DNA of 64,000 nt from Cobetia sp. L2A1 (lineage in GTDB: Bacteria; Pseudomonadota; Gammaproteobacteria; Pseudomonadales; Halomonadaceae): NCBI RefSeq assembly GCF_009796845.1, contig NZ_CP047025.1, positions 1,054,001 through 1,118,000 on the forward strand. The letters are read 5' to 3'. How positions within the stretch are numbered: position 1 is the first letter of the stretch; every line of letters begins with the position of its first letter. This document shows positions 1-9,459 of this stretch, piece by piece. The notes under the pieces are model-generated. The model did not search any database. It was not told the origin of the DNA and saw nothing but the letters and a program-made list of their open reading frames with translations. The position numbers and the translations under genes were made by a program.

Positions 1-859
1 TGACGCGCTGCAGAAGCTGGCGCTGAACGATGCCTCCTTGCACTATGAGCCAGAAAACTCCGATGCACTGGGCTTTGGCTTCCGTGTCGGCTTCCTCGGC
101 ACGTTGCACATGGAAATCATCCAGGAGCGCCTGGAGCGCGAGTATGACCTCGACCTGCTGACCACGGCACCGACGGTCATCTACGAAGTACTCATGGATA
201 ACGGTGATGTTCTGCCCGTCTCCAACCCTTCGAAGCTTCCGGATATGGCCAATGTCAATGAGCTGCGTGAGCCCATCTGTCGTGCGACTATCCTCGTGCC
301 GCAGGAGTATGTCGGTAACGTCATCACCGAGTGCGTGAATCGTCGCGGTGTTCAGCTCGACATGCAGTTCCTCGGTAGCCAGATTCAGTTGATCTATGAG
401 CTGCCGATGGCAGAGGTCGTGATGGACTTCTTCGATCGCCTCAAGTCCATCTCCAAGGGCTATGCATCACTGGATTACAGTTTCGACCGTTTCGAAGCCG
501 CCAGGCTGGTGCGCCTTGACGTGCTTATCAATGGTGATCGCGTCGATGCGCTGGCGTCCATCATTCACCGCGATCACGCACACGGCCGTGGCCGTCAGCT
601 GGTCGAGAAGATGCAAGAGCTGATTCCGCGTCAGATGTTCGATGTCGCCATCCAGGCTGCCGTCGGTGGTCAGGTCGTGGCACGCTCTACCGTCAAGGCA
701 CTTCGCAAGAACGTGACCGCAAAGTGTTATGGCGGCGATGTCAGCCGCAAGAAGAAGCTGCTCGAGAAACAGAAAGCGGGCAAGAAGCGCATGAAGCAGG
801 TCGGCCGAGTGGAAATTCCTCAGGACGCCTTCCTCGCTGTGCTCAAATTGAACGATTGA
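1..859 (+). CDS. lepA: Elongation factor 4 (LepA), C-terminal part
   Basis: This is the C-terminal 285 or so residues of the ribosomal back-translocase GTPase LepA/EF-4; the start and the GTPase domain lie left of the window. The reading frame is open from base 2. The sequence [20 protein letters not shown] is the typical EF-G-like domain III/V signature of LepA, and the end [19 protein letters not shown] is the diagnostic basic C-terminal domain that contacts tRNA and the ribosome. The frame ends in a TGA at 857-859, with a normal C-terminus. lepB follows 55 bases on, the usual lepA-lepB arrangement, so the two are probably co-transcribed. The product is cytoplasmic or membrane associated. 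Identity is secure; only the fragment is seen here. Confidence 0.97.
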   Translation, partial: DALQKLALNDASLHYEPENSDALGFGFRVGFLGTLHMEIIQERLEREYDLDLLTTAPTVIYEVLMDNGDVLPVSNPSKLPDMANVNELREPICRATILVPQEYVGNVITECVNRRGVQLDMQFLGSQIQLIYELPMAEVVMDFFDRLKSISKGYASLDYSFDRFEAARLVRLDVLINGDRVDALASIIHRDHAHGRGRQLVEKMQELIPRQMFDVAIQAAVGGQVVARSTVKALRKNVTAKCYGGDVSRKKKLLEKQKAGKKRMKQVGRVEIPQDAFLAVLKLND

Positions 860-914
860 GGTAGGCCGCCGACTGGCAGCTTGCCATCATGACCTAGAGC
901 AGACAGGGACGACG

Positions 915-1718
915 ATGGATTTTTCGCTAGTATTGGTGATTGCCGTGGCGGTGGCTGGCGCGGTGTGGTTGATAGACCTGATAGCACTGCGCGGTGCGCG
1001 CAAGGCTCGGCTCGCAAGCGCCGAAGCGTCTGTCGAAGGCAAGCTGGATGGCGAGTCGCGTCAGAAACTGATGCGCGACCCCTGGCCGGTGGATTACGCC
1101 AAATCGTTCTTCCCGGTGCTGCTGCTGGTGCTGGTGGTACGCTCCTTCGCGTATGAACCGTTCCAGATTCCGTCCGGCTCGATGCTACCGACCTTGAAGA
1201 TCGGAGATTTCATCCTGGTCAGCAAGTACGATTACGGTCTGCGGTTGCCGGTCGTCAACACCAAGGTGTTGGAAGTCGGTGAGCCGGAGCGTGGCGATGT
1301 GATGGTGTTCCGTTTCCCGGAAGACCCGTCGACCAACTTCATCAAGCGGGTTGTCGGGTTGCCCGGCGATACCATCCGTTATGAAGGCAAGCAGCTCTAT
1401 GTCAACGGCAAGGCTGTGGGCAAGTCGATCAATGCACGCAATGTCAGTGAGCAGCCCGGCGAAACTTTGCTGGACGAGACACTGGGGAAACATGCGCATC
1501 AAATCTACAATAACCCTAGCGACCCTGGTCCGCAGTTACGCGAAGTTCGGGTGCCCGATGGCATGTATTTCATGATGGGTGACAATCGCGACCACTCCAA
1601 CGACAGTCGCTACTGGGGCTTTGTCCCGGAAGAGAACATCGTGGGCAAGGCGGTAGCGATATGGATGCACTGGAAAGACGGGTTCCCTGACTTTTCCTCG
1701 GTACGCCTGATTCATTGA
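915..1718 (+). CDS. lepB: Signal peptidase I
   Basis: Leader peptidase of 267 aa that cleaves signal peptides from secreted proteins at the outer face of the inner membrane. Two hydrophobic segments are visible (residues about 3-24 and 62-80), followed by the catalytic box IPSGSMLPTL with the nucleophile at Ser89 and the general base Lys144 in NFIKRVVGLPGD. The last conserved box MMGDNRDHSNDSRYWGFV is also intact. The spacing Ser-Lys (55 residues) equals that of the E. coli enzyme (90/145). Length is slightly below the E. coli form (324 aa) and typical of pseudomonads. The gene directly follows lepA. A strong hairpin at 1732-1753 closes the pair. Confidence 0.97.
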   Translation: MDFSLVLVIAVAVAGAVWLIDLIALRGARKARLASAEASVEGKLDGESRQKLMRDPWPVDYAKSFFPVLLLVLVVRSFAYEPFQIPSGSMLPTLKIGDFILVSKYDYGLRLPVVNTKVLEVGEPERGDVMVFRFPEDPSTNFIKRVVGLPGDTIRYEGKQLYVNGKAVGKSINARNVSEQPGETLLDETLGKHAHQIYNNPSDPGPQLREVRVPDGMYFMMGDNRDHSNDSRYWGFVPEENIVGKAVAIWMHWKDGFPDFSSVRLIH

Positions 1719-1731
1719 TCAGTGCATTCAC

Positions 1732-1753
1732 CGGGCCGCCGCGAGGCGGCCCG
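1732..1753 (+). terminator. Hairpin after lepB
   Basis: Perfect 9-bp GC-rich inverted repeat (CGGGCCGCC, loop GCGA, GGCGGCCCG) 13 bases after the lepB stop. There is no long T run after it, so termination may be partial or need Rho. It separates lepA-lepB from rnc-era. Confidence 0.6.
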
Positions 1754-2061
1754 TTCGTGTCTGGTAGGGCCGCATGACGGCCTGCCAGGCATTTTGATAT
1801 TGGATATTTCGACATGGGACGATGCGTCGTGCCTGCCATGTCAACCTGCTGTTCATCATGTCAGGCCCGCAGCCACAAGCTGGCGGAGATCGTGGCTGAC
1901 GAATATCGGATTGGGATGGTGGCAATCGGCAACTCCTCAAGCCGTGCTGGCTTCGGGCATCGCACAGCATGTCGAAGACTATAGGCACCTTCAGAGATGA
2001 TAGGTGCATCATTCGACAAGACGCCTGCGGGCGTCCGCGATCAAAGAAAGTAGGGAGACCT
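1754..2061 (+). promoter_or_regulatory. Long leader region of rnc with two stem-loops
   Basis: About 308 bases between the lepB terminator and the rnc start without a convincing gene. Two small hairpins lie close to the rnc ribosome binding site: GCACCT/AGGTGC at 1985-2007 and GACGCC-TGCG-GGCGTC at 2020-2035. In E. coli RNase III cleaves stem-loops in its own mRNA leader and so limits its synthesis; these hairpins are in the right place for such control, but this is inference. The short DUF4845 gene often found between lepB and rnc in pseudomonads is not present here. Confidence 0.4.
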
Positions 2062-2754
2062 GTGAGTAGCACGCTGAATGCCTTTATAAAGCGTATCGGC
2101 CATACCTTTGGTGATGCCAGCCTGCTGGAGCTAGCACTGACACATCGAAGCTACGGTGGTCAGAACAACGAGCGACTCGAATTTCTTGGCGATTCCATCG
2201 TCAATTTCTTGATTGCCGAAGCGTTGTTCCTGCGCTTTCCCGAGGCTCGTGAAGGACAGTTGTCACGTTTGCGAGCACGGCTGGTCAAGGGGCAGACCCT
2301 GGCCGAACTCGGTCGTGAGTTCAACCTGGGTGAGAACCTGCGGCTGGGATCTGGCGAGATGAAAAGTGGTGGTCATCGCCGTGAGTCCATCCTCGCCGAT
2401 GCTGTAGAAGCCGTGATTGGCGCCATCTACCTGGATGCCGGCATGGCCGTTGTACGTGAACACGTACTGCGCTGGTACGCCAGCCGTCTTGAAGCGCTGA
2501 ACCTTCAAGACACCCAAAAAGATCCCAAGACGCGTCTGCAGGAGTTTCTGCAATCGCGTCAAGCGGCACTGCCGCGCTATGAGGTGACCAGCGTAGAAGG
2601 CGAAGCACATTCGCAAACCTTCAGCGTCGATTGCCATGTCGAGATGATCGACACCAACACCACCGGCGTCGGCTCCAGCCGTCGTCACGCTGAACAGCAG
2701 GCGGCCGAGTTTGCGCTGCAACTGCTCGAACCTGCCCGCGGAGCCCGCTCATGA
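2062..2754 (+). CDS. rnc: Ribonuclease III
   Basis: Double-strand-specific endoribonuclease of 230 aa that processes rRNA precursors and many mRNAs in the cytoplasm. The catalytic signature [10 protein letters not shown] is at residues 36-45, the second acidic site is in the segment [18 protein letters not shown], and the C-terminal part from about residue 155 is a dsRNA-binding domain ([10 protein letters not shown], then the closing [14 protein letters not shown]). I chose the GTG at 2062 because AGGGAG at 2052-2057 sits just upstream and because the protein then begins like other RNase III proteins; an in-frame ATG at 1969 would add 31 unconserved residues. The stop overlaps the era start (ATGA), so the two are translationally coupled. 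Confidence 0.95.
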   Translation: MSSTLNAFIKRIGHTFGDASLLELALTHRSYGGQNNERLEFLGDSIVNFLIAEALFLRFPEAREGQLSRLRARLVKGQTLAELGREFNLGENLRLGSGEMKSGGHRRESILADAVEAVIGAIYLDAGMAVVREHVLRWYASRLEALNLQDTQKDPKTRLQEFLQSRQAALPRYEVTSVEGEAHSQTFSVDCHVEMIDTNTTGVGSSRRHAEQQAAEFALQLLEPARGARS

Positions 2755-3932
2755 GCCATACCCCAGAAAACGATTCCACCTCGAGCGGCACGTCTGACGC
2801 TGCTGACGTCGCCAAAGCCACGGATGTCGCCAAGGCGACTGATGCTATCGACACTACTGATGCGGTCGACGCCTCTCAGCAGGATGCTGATGGGCAAGAC
2901 ATCAGTGCTCAAGATGCTGATATGACGGAGCACGACACGGTAGAGCACGACACGGTAGAGCACGACACGGTAGAGCACGACACTGCAGATCACGACGTCG
3001 TAGAGTCAGGGCGGGAAGAGCAGCCGCTTCCGGATACCCGTTGTGGCTTCGTCGCTATCGTCGGCCGGCCCAATGTCGGTAAATCGACTTTGATGAACCA
3101 TATTCTGGGTCAGAAGGTCTCGATTACGTCACGTCGCCCACAGACCACGCGTCATCAGGTGATGGGTATCCATACCGAGGGCGGCACTCAGTGCGTATTT
3201 GTCGATACCCCCGGGATTCACATCATGCAGCGCGATCGCAACAAGGCGATCAATCGTTACATGAACCAGGCTGCCACCCAGGCACTGCGTGATGTAGATG
3301 CTGTCGTCTTCATCGTCGACCGCACCCGCTGGATGGAAGAAGATCAGATCGTGCTCGAAAAGCTGACCAACGTGAAGGCGCCGGTCTATCTCGTCGTCAA
3401 CAAGGTTGATTGGCTCAAGGACAAGAGCACGCTGGGCCCGTGGCTGAAAAGCCTGCAGGAACGTCGTGATTTTACTGCCATCATTCCGATGTCTGCCAAG
3501 CACGGCACCAATATCGATCTGCTGCTCGAGCACGTGATGGCGTCTCTGCCGCGTGGCGAGCACATGTTCGCGGATGACCAGATCACCAACAAGAGCTCAC
3601 GCTTCCTGGCCTCCGAGCTGGTGCGTGAGAAGGTGATGCGTCAGCTGGGCGACGAACTGCCCTACCAGATGACTGTCGAGATCGAAGAGTTCAAGACCGA
3701 TCAACGCGGCACACTCCACATCAGCGCCTTGATGATGGTCGAGCGCCAGGGTCAGAAGAAGATTCTGATCGGCGAGAATGGCGAGCGGATCAAGAATATC
3801 GGTCGCGAAGCGCGTCTCGAGATGGAGCGTGCCTTCGATGCCAAGATCATGCTCAACCTGTGGGTCAAGGTGAAGCGCGGCTGGTCTGATGACGAGCGTG
3901 CCCTCAAGAGCCTTGGTTACAATCACGACTGA
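2751..3932 (+). CDS. era: GTPase Era with repeat-bearing N-terminal extension
   Basis: Essential Ras-like GTPase that binds the 3' end of 16S rRNA during 30S assembly. The G domain starts near residue 98 with Walker [10 protein letters not shown] (105-113), followed by DTPG, NKVD and SAKHG motifs; the C-terminal KH domain carries [14 protein letters not shown] and ends LWVKVKRGW. The product is 393 aa against about 300 in the family. The excess is a 97-residue acidic N-terminus rich in D, T, A, S and E, containing five tandem five-residue units (EHDTV three times, [10 protein letters not shown]) at residues 60-84. The ATG at 2751 overlaps the rnc stop; the next in-frame ATG (2922) would still leave a long extension. 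The core is intact and should be functional. The role of the extension is unknown. Confidence 0.95.
   Translation: MSHTPENDSTSSGTSDAADVAKATDVAKATDAIDTTDAVDASQQDADGQDISAQDADMTEHDTVEHDTVEHDTVEHDTADHDVVESGREEQPLPDTRCGFVAIVGRPNVGKSTLMNHILGQKVSITSRRPQTTRHQVMGIHTEGGTQCVFVDTPGIHIMQRDRNKAINRYMNQAATQALRDVDAVVFIVDRTRWMEEDQIVLEKLTNVKAPVYLVVNKVDWLKDKSTLGPWLKSLQERRDFTAIIPMSAKHGTNIDLLLEHVMASLPRGEHMFADDQITNKSSRFLASELVREKVMRQLGDELPYQMTVEIEEFKTDQRGTLHISALMMVERQGQKKILIGENGERIKNIGREARLEMERAFDAKIMLNLWVKVKRGWSDDERALKSLGYNHD
2928..3002 (+). repeat. 15-bp tandem repeat inside era
   Basis: Five units of 15 bp, consensus GAGCACGACACGGTA. The first three copies are identical; the fourth ends CACTGCA and the fifth is GATCACGACGTCGTA. 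Because the unit is a multiple of three, changes in copy number would keep the frame and lengthen or shorten the acidic linker ahead of the G domain. Confidence 0.9.
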
Positions 3933-4077
3933 TCGTCGTGAACCGTACCGGATCAGCCAGCACTGAAATGCGCGAGCACAAGTATGCGCGATGGCTATCC
4001 GACGCGGACCACGATCCATCATGACCGACCGGCGCAGGAGGCTTTCTGCCTTCTGCGCCCGATGCGAGCTCTGCCTG

Positions 4078-4794
4078 ATGACGCCGCAACCGGCCTTTCT
4101 GCTACACCGCAAGCCCTATCGCGAAACCAGTGCCATGATCGAGCTATTGACGCTTGATCATGGTCGTGTGCGTGCGATTGCACGTGGTGTTCAGCGTCCC
4201 GGGAGCAAGTCCCGCTCTCGACTCCAGCCGTTTACGCCACTGCATGTGACCTGGCGGGGCGAGAGTGATCTCAAGACGCTCAACCTGATGGAGACTGGCG
4301 GTAGCGCCAGTCTCTTGGCGGGCGAGGGCTTGCTGTGTGGCTTCTATGCCAATGAATTGCTGACGCGAACCTTGCCGGTTGAGATGCCGGTGCCGCAGTT
4401 GTTCGCGCTCTATTCGTTGACGTTGGATGAGATTGCGTTGCCAGCCAAGCGGGCTCCTGCCCTTCGGCGATTGGAATACAGTCTGCTGGAGGCACTGGAG
4501 CAGCTACCGCAGTTTCGTACGCTGGAAGACGACGTGCTGGCCCCAGACATGCGCTATGACTATGTGGTCAGCGAGCGACGCTTTCGTGCGCAACCTGCGG
4601 GGGCTCCCGGTATCGAGGGGCGTGCGCTCAAGTTATTGGCCAGTGAAGACTGGGGGCATGCCGGCTTGGCGCGTGAGACTCTGTGGTTGGCACGCCGCGC
4701 GTTGGCACCCTTGCTGGGCAATCGCCCTCTGCGTTCTCGCGAATTGATGATGCAGTTGACGGCGCGTCGTCGCGAGAGTCGTCAGGCCACCTGA
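4078..4794 (+). CDS. recO: DNA repair protein RecO
   Basis: Recombination mediator that, with RecR, loads RecA onto SSB-coated single-stranded DNA in the RecF pathway. The N-terminal OB fold is recognisable from PAFLLHRKPYRETSAMIELL, then GRVRAIARGVQRPGSKSR and LQPFTPLHV. The rest is the usual helical C-terminal domain, without the zinc-finger cysteines found in some RecO proteins. I prefer the ATG at 4078 (238 aa, family typical about 240) because the alignable sequence begins a few residues later; in-frame ATGs at 4021 and 3991 would add basic unconserved residues. None has a strong ribosome binding site, so the start is uncertain. It lies between era and pdxJ, as in E. coli and pseudomonads. 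Confidence 0.9.
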   Translation: MTPQPAFLLHRKPYRETSAMIELLTLDHGRVRAIARGVQRPGSKSRSRLQPFTPLHVTWRGESDLKTLNLMETGGSASLLAGEGLLCGFYANELLTRTLPVEMPVPQLFALYSLTLDEIALPAKRAPALRRLEYSLLEALEQLPQFRTLEDDVLAPDMRYDYVVSERRFRAQPAGAPGIEGRALKLLASEDWGHAGLARETLWLARRALAPLLGNRPLRSRELMMQLTARRRESRQAT

Positions 4795-4897
4795 GGATCG
4801 TTGTCGGGAGTGGCGACTTGTCACTGGTCTGCGTCTCGCACTAAATATTATCTTGTAACAAAGCCTGTTCTTGTCATCTACTTTCAAGGAGCTGACC

Positions 4898-5719
4898 ATG
4901 CATCCGTTGCGTATCCTGCTCGGGGTCAACATTGACCACATCGCCACCTTGCGTCAGGCCCGTGGCACCCGTTATCCGGACCCCGTTCAAGCCGCGCTGG
5001 TGGCAGAAGAGGCCGGTGCTGACGGCATTACCGTGCACCTTCGCGAAGACCGTCGTCATATTCAGGAGCGTGACGTTCGCATCCTCGCTGAGGTGCTCAA
5101 CACGCGCATGAACCTCGAAATGGCCGTCAGTGAAGAGATGCTGGTGCTGGCTGAGGAAGTGCGCCCGGCCAATGTGTGCCTGGTGCCGGAGAAGCGCGAA
5201 GAGCTGACTACTGAAGGCGGATTGGATGTCGCGGGTGACTTGCCGCGTATTCGCGCCGCCTGTGAACGTCTGGCGACGGCAGGCTGTGAGGTATCGTTGT
5301 TCATCGATCCTGAGCCCGAGCAGATTCGTGCGGCCTTTGAGGCCGGCGCGCCAGTCATCGAGCTGCACACGGGCGCCTACGCTGATGCCAGTGGTGATGC
5401 TGCGCGTATCGAGTTTGAGCGCATTGCCGCGGCGGCAGAGCTTGCCAGCGAACTAGGGTTGATCGTCAATGCCGGTCATGGTCTCAACTATCACAATGTT
5501 GAGGCGATTGCCGGTATCTCTGGCCTCAATGAGCTGAATATTGGTCATGCGATCATCGCACGTGCCATGTTCGTGGGCCTCAAGGATGCCGTGACCGAGA
5601 TGAAGCGACTGTGCATTGCAGGCCAGGAAGCCGGTTTGATGGCAGCACTGGACGCGCATGACCATGAGCACGATGAAGATGGCCATGAGCATGTGCAAGG
5701 TTCGGACTGCTGCGGATGA
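4898..5719 (+). CDS. pdxJ: Pyridoxine 5'-phosphate synthase with His-rich tail
   Basis: Condenses 1-deoxyxylulose 5-phosphate with 3-amino-2-oxopropyl phosphate to pyridoxine 5'-phosphate, the last ring-forming step of the DXP-dependent vitamin B6 pathway. The start is the ATG at 4898 behind AAGGAGCTGACC; it gives the family opening [18 protein letters not shown]. Conserved catalytic segments [31 protein letters not shown] and [10 protein letters not shown] are all present in a TIM barrel. The product is 273 aa, about 30 longer than usual. The extra C-terminus has the segment [14 protein letters not shown] followed by two adjacent cysteines near the stop, which resembles a metal-binding tail. 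The stop overlaps the acpS start (ATGA), as in many gammaproteobacteria. Confidence 0.95.
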   Translation: MHPLRILLGVNIDHIATLRQARGTRYPDPVQAALVAEEAGADGITVHLREDRRHIQERDVRILAEVLNTRMNLEMAVSEEMLVLAEEVRPANVCLVPEKREELTTEGGLDVAGDLPRIRAACERLATAGCEVSLFIDPEPEQIRAAFEAGAPVIELHTGAYADASGDAARIEFERIAAAAELASELGLIVNAGHGLNYHNVEAIAGISGLNELNIGHAIIARAMFVGLKDAVTEMKRLCIAGQEAGLMAALDAHDHEHDEDGHEHVQGSDCCG

Positions 5720-6093
5720 TTGTCGGCATTGGAACTGACATCGCGCGTATCGAGCGTTTCGAAGTCGCCATGGCACGTCATGGTGAGCGTTTCGCTCGCC
5801 GCCTGCTAGGTGATGAAGAGCTCGCGCGCTTTGTGGGGCATGCGCAGCCGGCGGCCTATCTTGCCAAACGCTTTGCGGCCAAGGAAGCGTTCGTCAAAGC
5901 GTTGGGAACAGGGTTGCGTCAGGGCATGCGCTTCACACAGATTCAGGTGGTGAATGATGCGCTGGGCAAGCCGTCATTCCTGCTGTCGGATGAAGCTGCG
6001 ACGTTATCGTCACGTGCTGGTATCCGCCATCTGCATCTCTCGATCAGTGACGAGCGTGAGCAGGCCATCGCCTTCGTGGTGTTGGAGCGCTAG
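5716..6093 (+). CDS. acpS: Holo-[acyl-carrier-protein] synthase
   Basis: Transfers the 4'-phosphopantetheine arm of CoA to the serine of apo-ACP, which activates fatty acid synthesis. The 125-aa product has the two family signatures: [12 protein letters not shown] at the N-terminus with the metal-binding Asp, and [17 protein letters not shown] with the Lys-Glu pair near residues 55-62. Its length is normal. Translation is coupled to pdxJ through a four-base overlap. A 23-bp perfect inverted repeat follows the stop and separates it from the converging sensor kinase gene. Confidence 0.96.
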   Translation: MIVGIGTDIARIERFEVAMARHGERFARRLLGDEELARFVGHAQPAAYLAKRFAAKEAFVKALGTGLRQGMRFTQIQVVNDALGKPSFLLSDEAATLSSRAGIRHLHLSISDEREQAIAFVVLER

Positions 6094-6112
6094 TCATCGC
6101 GATAGCCGTCGC

Positions 6113-6162
6113 AATACGACAATGCCACCCACGCCTTGAGGCGTGGGTGGCATTGTCGTATT
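6113..6162. terminator. 23-bp perfect inverted repeat between acpS and gacS
   Basis: Arms at 6113-6135 and 6140-6162 are perfectly complementary over 23 bp, with the loop TTGA. It lies 20 bases after the acpS stop and 24 bases after the end of the converging sensor kinase gene, so it can serve both directions. There is no extended T run; the strength would come from the stem. Confidence 0.85.
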
Positions 6163-6186
6163 CGCGGCGAGGCCGGATGTTCGGAC

Positions 6187-9129
6187 TCAGGTTGGCGTAT
6201 CTCCAGAGGAGCCATGGGGCGGAGTGTCACCGGATGTAGTTGTCCTTTCATCGACATTGCTCGCCGCAGCCGGTGTTGCCAGTAGTGCTTTGCCTTCTGC
6301 CGATTTCGCCCATTCCTCAAGGCTCGCGATAGCGGCAAACAACGCCGCGACATCACTCTCCAGTTGCGATAGCCCGCTGACGCGAATACGTGTTTCCAGC
6401 GCCTCTACCAATAGTGCCAAGCGCGGCACGCCGCAGTAGCGGCAGCCACCATTCAAATAGTGCACGCCATCCAGCATGGCGTCGTCATCGCGACTCTCCC
6501 AGGCTTTACGAATACGAGCTTCGCTGTCAGGCAGGCCCACGATCAACAGCCCCAGCATTTCCAGTGCGAGCGCCTCTCGACCTCCGGCCATATCAATGCC
6601 CAGTGACATATCGACGATGGGGAGGTCTGCGTCCTGCTCTAACGCGGCAGGCGTCGTTACGCTAGCCGTCGATTTGGCTGTCTGCGTGGAGCGATAGGGG
6701 GAGGACGAGTAGCCCTGATAATGTCTCGCCGCCGCAGGCGGGTTTAGCGTAATACCCAGATGGCGACTCAACATGTTGGCCAGCAGACCTTCGTCAATCG
6801 GCTTGATGAGATAGTCGTCCATGCCTTCTGCCAGTAGCTCACGGCGTTCATGTGCTAGCGCATGTGCTGTCAGCGCAATGACCGGCAGGTGACCTTGCCC
6901 TTCGCGACGTTGATGGCGCAGCGCCTGGGTGGCTTCCAGTCCGTTCATGCCCGGCATCTGGATATCCATCAACACGGCGTCCAGTGGTTGCTGCTGGGCC
7001 AGCGCTAATGCCTCCTCGCCACTTTGAGCGGCTAGCGTATCCAGGCCCATGTCGGTGAGTAGCTCCTCTGCCAGCAGGCGATTGGAGGGATTGTCATCAA
7101 CCACCATGATGCATTTACGTCGCAGTGGAGAAGTGGACGGCTGCACTGAAATGCCAGTCGTGTCTTCTGCAGGTCGCATGATGCTGGGGGGCAGGGTGGC
7201 TGTGGATGGGGTATCCACCAGCGGAATGAAGGGCGACGCATTCTGTAGGCTGGACGAATCACGCCGAGGTGAATGCAACAGGTTGGCCAACTTGTGGCGC
7301 ATCTGAAGTCGGGTGACGGGCTTGCTGACGATCTCGTCGATACCGTAATGCTGTAGATTGTCGGCATCGGCGGGTAGCGGCGCATTGAGCAAGCCCAGAA
7401 CGCGACAGGGCAGGTGCTTGAGTCGCTGTCCCCACTCATCAAGACGCGTGAGATCACGACTCTCCAGCGCGACGATGACGAGATCCGGCTGTTCATCGAT
7501 ACCGACCAGCTCCAGTGACCAGCGTGTCAGCAGGTAACTGAGTGCCCTGCGAGTCGCCGAGTGAGGCTCAATCAGGCAGATTCGCTGATGATCGAACACC
7601 ACTTCGCGCGGACGCTCCTCAATGCTGCTGATGGCGACCGGTACGCTGAACAGGAAGGTGGAGCCATGTCCCGGCAGGCTCTCCACCTGGATTTCGCCTC
7701 CCATCTGCTCGACCAGACGCTTGGAAATCATCAGCCCCAGACCGGTGCCGCCAAACTGTCGTGCGCGTGACGGGTCGCCCTGCGAGAATGCCTGGAAGAG
7801 GCGGTTGCGCTGGGCGCTATCCATGCCGATGCCGGTGTCAGCGACGGCAATCTTGAGCCGTGTGCTGCTACCGGAAAGGTCATCCACCATCACACGTACG
7901 ATAACTTCACCGTGCTCGGTGAACTTGACTGCATTAGCGACGAGATTGGTGACGACCTGCTTGATGCGTAGCGGATCGCCCTCGAAGCGTTGGGGAACAT
8001 TGTCGTAGACCAGGCCCAGTAGATGCAGGTTCTTGCGATGTACTTCAGGTGCGTGCATCGCCAGCACTTCCTCGATCAGCGGCTCGATGTCCATCTGTAC
8101 TTTTTCAAGCTCAAGCTTGCCGGCTTCGATCTTGGAAAAATCGAGAATGTCATTGATCAATGACATCAGTGACGTGGAGGCATTTTGCATGTGCCCCAAC
8201 CAGTCGCGCTGACGATTGTCGAGATCACTGCGCCCCAGCAGGTTGCTGAAGCCGATGATGCCGTTGAGCGGCGTGCGGATTTCATGGCTCATGTTGGCCA
8301 GAAACTCCGACTTGATACGATTGGCCTCCATCGCCTTGCGGCGCGCCATGTCCAGCTCGATATTCTTGATCTCGACCGTTTCCATAGACTCGTGCAGATC
8401 CAGCATTGTCTGCTCGATCTGTTCCTGCATGTCTTCTCGGGCGCGCTTGAGCTGGTCGACACTCAGGTTGTAATGCTCGGCCAGTTCGCTCATGTCATCA
8501 TTGCCCTGGATGGGCAGCTGCTGGTGCGTCTCGCCGCGAGCCAGTCGTGCCATGGCCTCACTGATGTCATGCAGGGGCTGTAGCATCTTGCGCGAGGCAT
8601 GATAGGCAAACAGCAGTAGTCCCAGGCCGAATACCAAATTGCCCAACCCGTAGCCGACCATCAACTGATATTGATGCAACACGAGGCGCGTATCGGAGGC
8701 CTCCAGCACCAGCCAGGAAAGCTGCTCGCCGCGTTTGGCTTCACGCCAGGGGTCGATCACCGGCATCACCAGCGTCAGTGCTTGCTGTGAGGCAGGATAA
8801 GCCTCGCTTTCCAGTATGGCGCTGGTGCCCGGGCGCTGGCTCGGGCCGAGATGCAAGAGAGTGCCACCGCTTGACGTGCGCAAGGTGAGTCCACGTACAT
8901 CACGCTGGTCGATCAGCATCTGTGCCTGCTCGTGCAATCGCTGGTCATCGGCATCCATGGCAGCATTGGCCAGTCCCGGCATTATGGCCTGCATGCTGGC
9001 CTGAAGACGCTCCATCATGGCGACATACTCACGACTGGTCTCGCGGTCAATCACGTAAAGGCTGAACAACAGACTCGTGGCGAGGGGCAGCAGCAGCAGG
9101 GCAAGCTGGAATCGGGTTCTAAGCAGCAT
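6187..9129 (-). CDS. gacS: Hybrid sensor histidine kinase GacS/BarA
   Basis: Tripartite sensor kinase of 980 aa that normally phosphorylates the response regulator GacA/UvrY and so controls Csr/Rsm small RNAs. Order of parts: TM segment at residues 8-27, periplasmic sensor to about 155, second TM at 158-176, HAMP, then the kinase domain with the phosphorylated His in [15 protein letters not shown] (about 282), ATPase motifs [10 protein letters not shown] and VADTGIGMD and the glycine-rich FGGTGLGL. A degenerate receiver follows (about 525-620; the phosphoacceptor region reads [11 protein letters not shown]), then an intact receiver with [12 protein letters not shown] and a C-terminal Hpt domain with [16 protein letters not shown]. 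This is the BarA layout. It stands alone, divergent from cysM as in pseudomonads. Confidence 0.93.
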   Translation of the reverse strand: MLLRTRFQLALLLLPLATSLLFSLYVIDRETSREYVAMMERLQASMQAIMPGLANAAMDADDQRLHEQAQMLIDQRDVRGLTLRTSSGGTLLHLGPSQRPGTSAILESEAYPASQQALTLVMPVIDPWREAKRGEQLSWLVLEASDTRLVLHQYQLMVGYGLGNLVFGLGLLLFAYHASRKMLQPLHDISEAMARLARGETHQQLPIQGNDDMSELAEHYNLSVDQLKRAREDMQEQIEQTMLDLHESMETVEIKNIELDMARRKAMEANRIKSEFLANMSHEIRTPLNGIIGFSNLLGRSDLDNRQRDWLGHMQNASTSLMSLINDILDFSKIEAGKLELEKVQMDIEPLIEEVLAMHAPEVHRKNLHLLGLVYDNVPQRFEGDPLRIKQVVTNLVANAVKFTEHGEVIVRVMVDDLSGSSTRLKIAVADTGIGMDSAQRNRLFQAFSQGDPSRARQFGGTGLGLMISKRLVEQMGGEIQVESLPGHGSTFLFSVPVAISSIEERPREVVFDHQRICLIEPHSATRRALSYLLTRWSLELVGIDEQPDLVIVALESRDLTRLDEWGQRLKHLPCRVLGLLNAPLPADADNLQHYGIDEIVSKPVTRLQMRHKLANLLHSPRRDSSSLQNASPFIPLVDTPSTATLPPSIMRPAEDTTGISVQPSTSPLRRKCIMVVDDNPSNRLLAEELLTDMGLDTLAAQSGEEALALAQQQPLDAVLMDIQMPGMNGLEATQALRHQRREGQGHLPVIALTAHALAHERRELLAEGMDDYLIKPIDEGLLANMLSRHLGITLNPPAAARHYQGYSSSPYRSTQTAKSTASVTTPAALEQDADLPIVDMSLGIDMAGGREALALEMLGLLIVGLPDSEARIRKAWESRDDDAMLDGVHYLNGGCRYCGVPRLALLVEALETRIRVSGLSQLESDVAALFAAIASLEEWAKSAEGKALLATPAAASNVDERTTTSGDTPPHGSSGDTPT

Positions 9130-9317
9130 GGCAATCCATCGTGACAGAGCAGGCAGTCGAGAGTGGCCTGCTGGATAATGACTTACGATGACGGAAACCG
9201 AACGAAAACGGTGTGCGTCGCAAGAGAGAAAAACATGTCAGACAGTGATTGATCCTACTGATGACCATGTTCGGCCAAGCATACCCTCCGGACTTGAGCG
9301 ATGCGATGCTCACCGCC

Positions 9318-9346
9318 CTGACAGAGGTGGGCGGGAGCGATATACT
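9318..9346 (+). promoter_or_regulatory. Probable sigma-70 promoter of cysM
   Basis: CTGACA (9318-9323), a spacer of exactly 17 bases and TATACT (9341-9346). Five of six bases match each consensus box. It lies 114 bases before the cysM start, in the 330-base gap that separates cysM from the divergent sensor kinase gene. Nothing else recognisable was seen in that gap. Confidence 0.65.
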
Positions 9347-9459
9347 GCGCGCATCATCTTTATCCCGACGCGGTTCCCCGGTCGTCAATAGTCATGATGG
9401 CAGCGGCCTGACTCGCGGTCATCGGGCGTTCCGGGCGCAGCGTCCTTGGAGTCTGCCCC

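Noticed and set aside
1722..2000. Open frame of 92 codons between lepB and rnc
   Set aside because: Contains the terminator hairpin, has no ribosome binding site and does not resemble the DUF4845 protein sometimes found here.
2928..3002. CRISPR-like array
   Set aside because: Direct 15-bp units without spacers, in frame within era.
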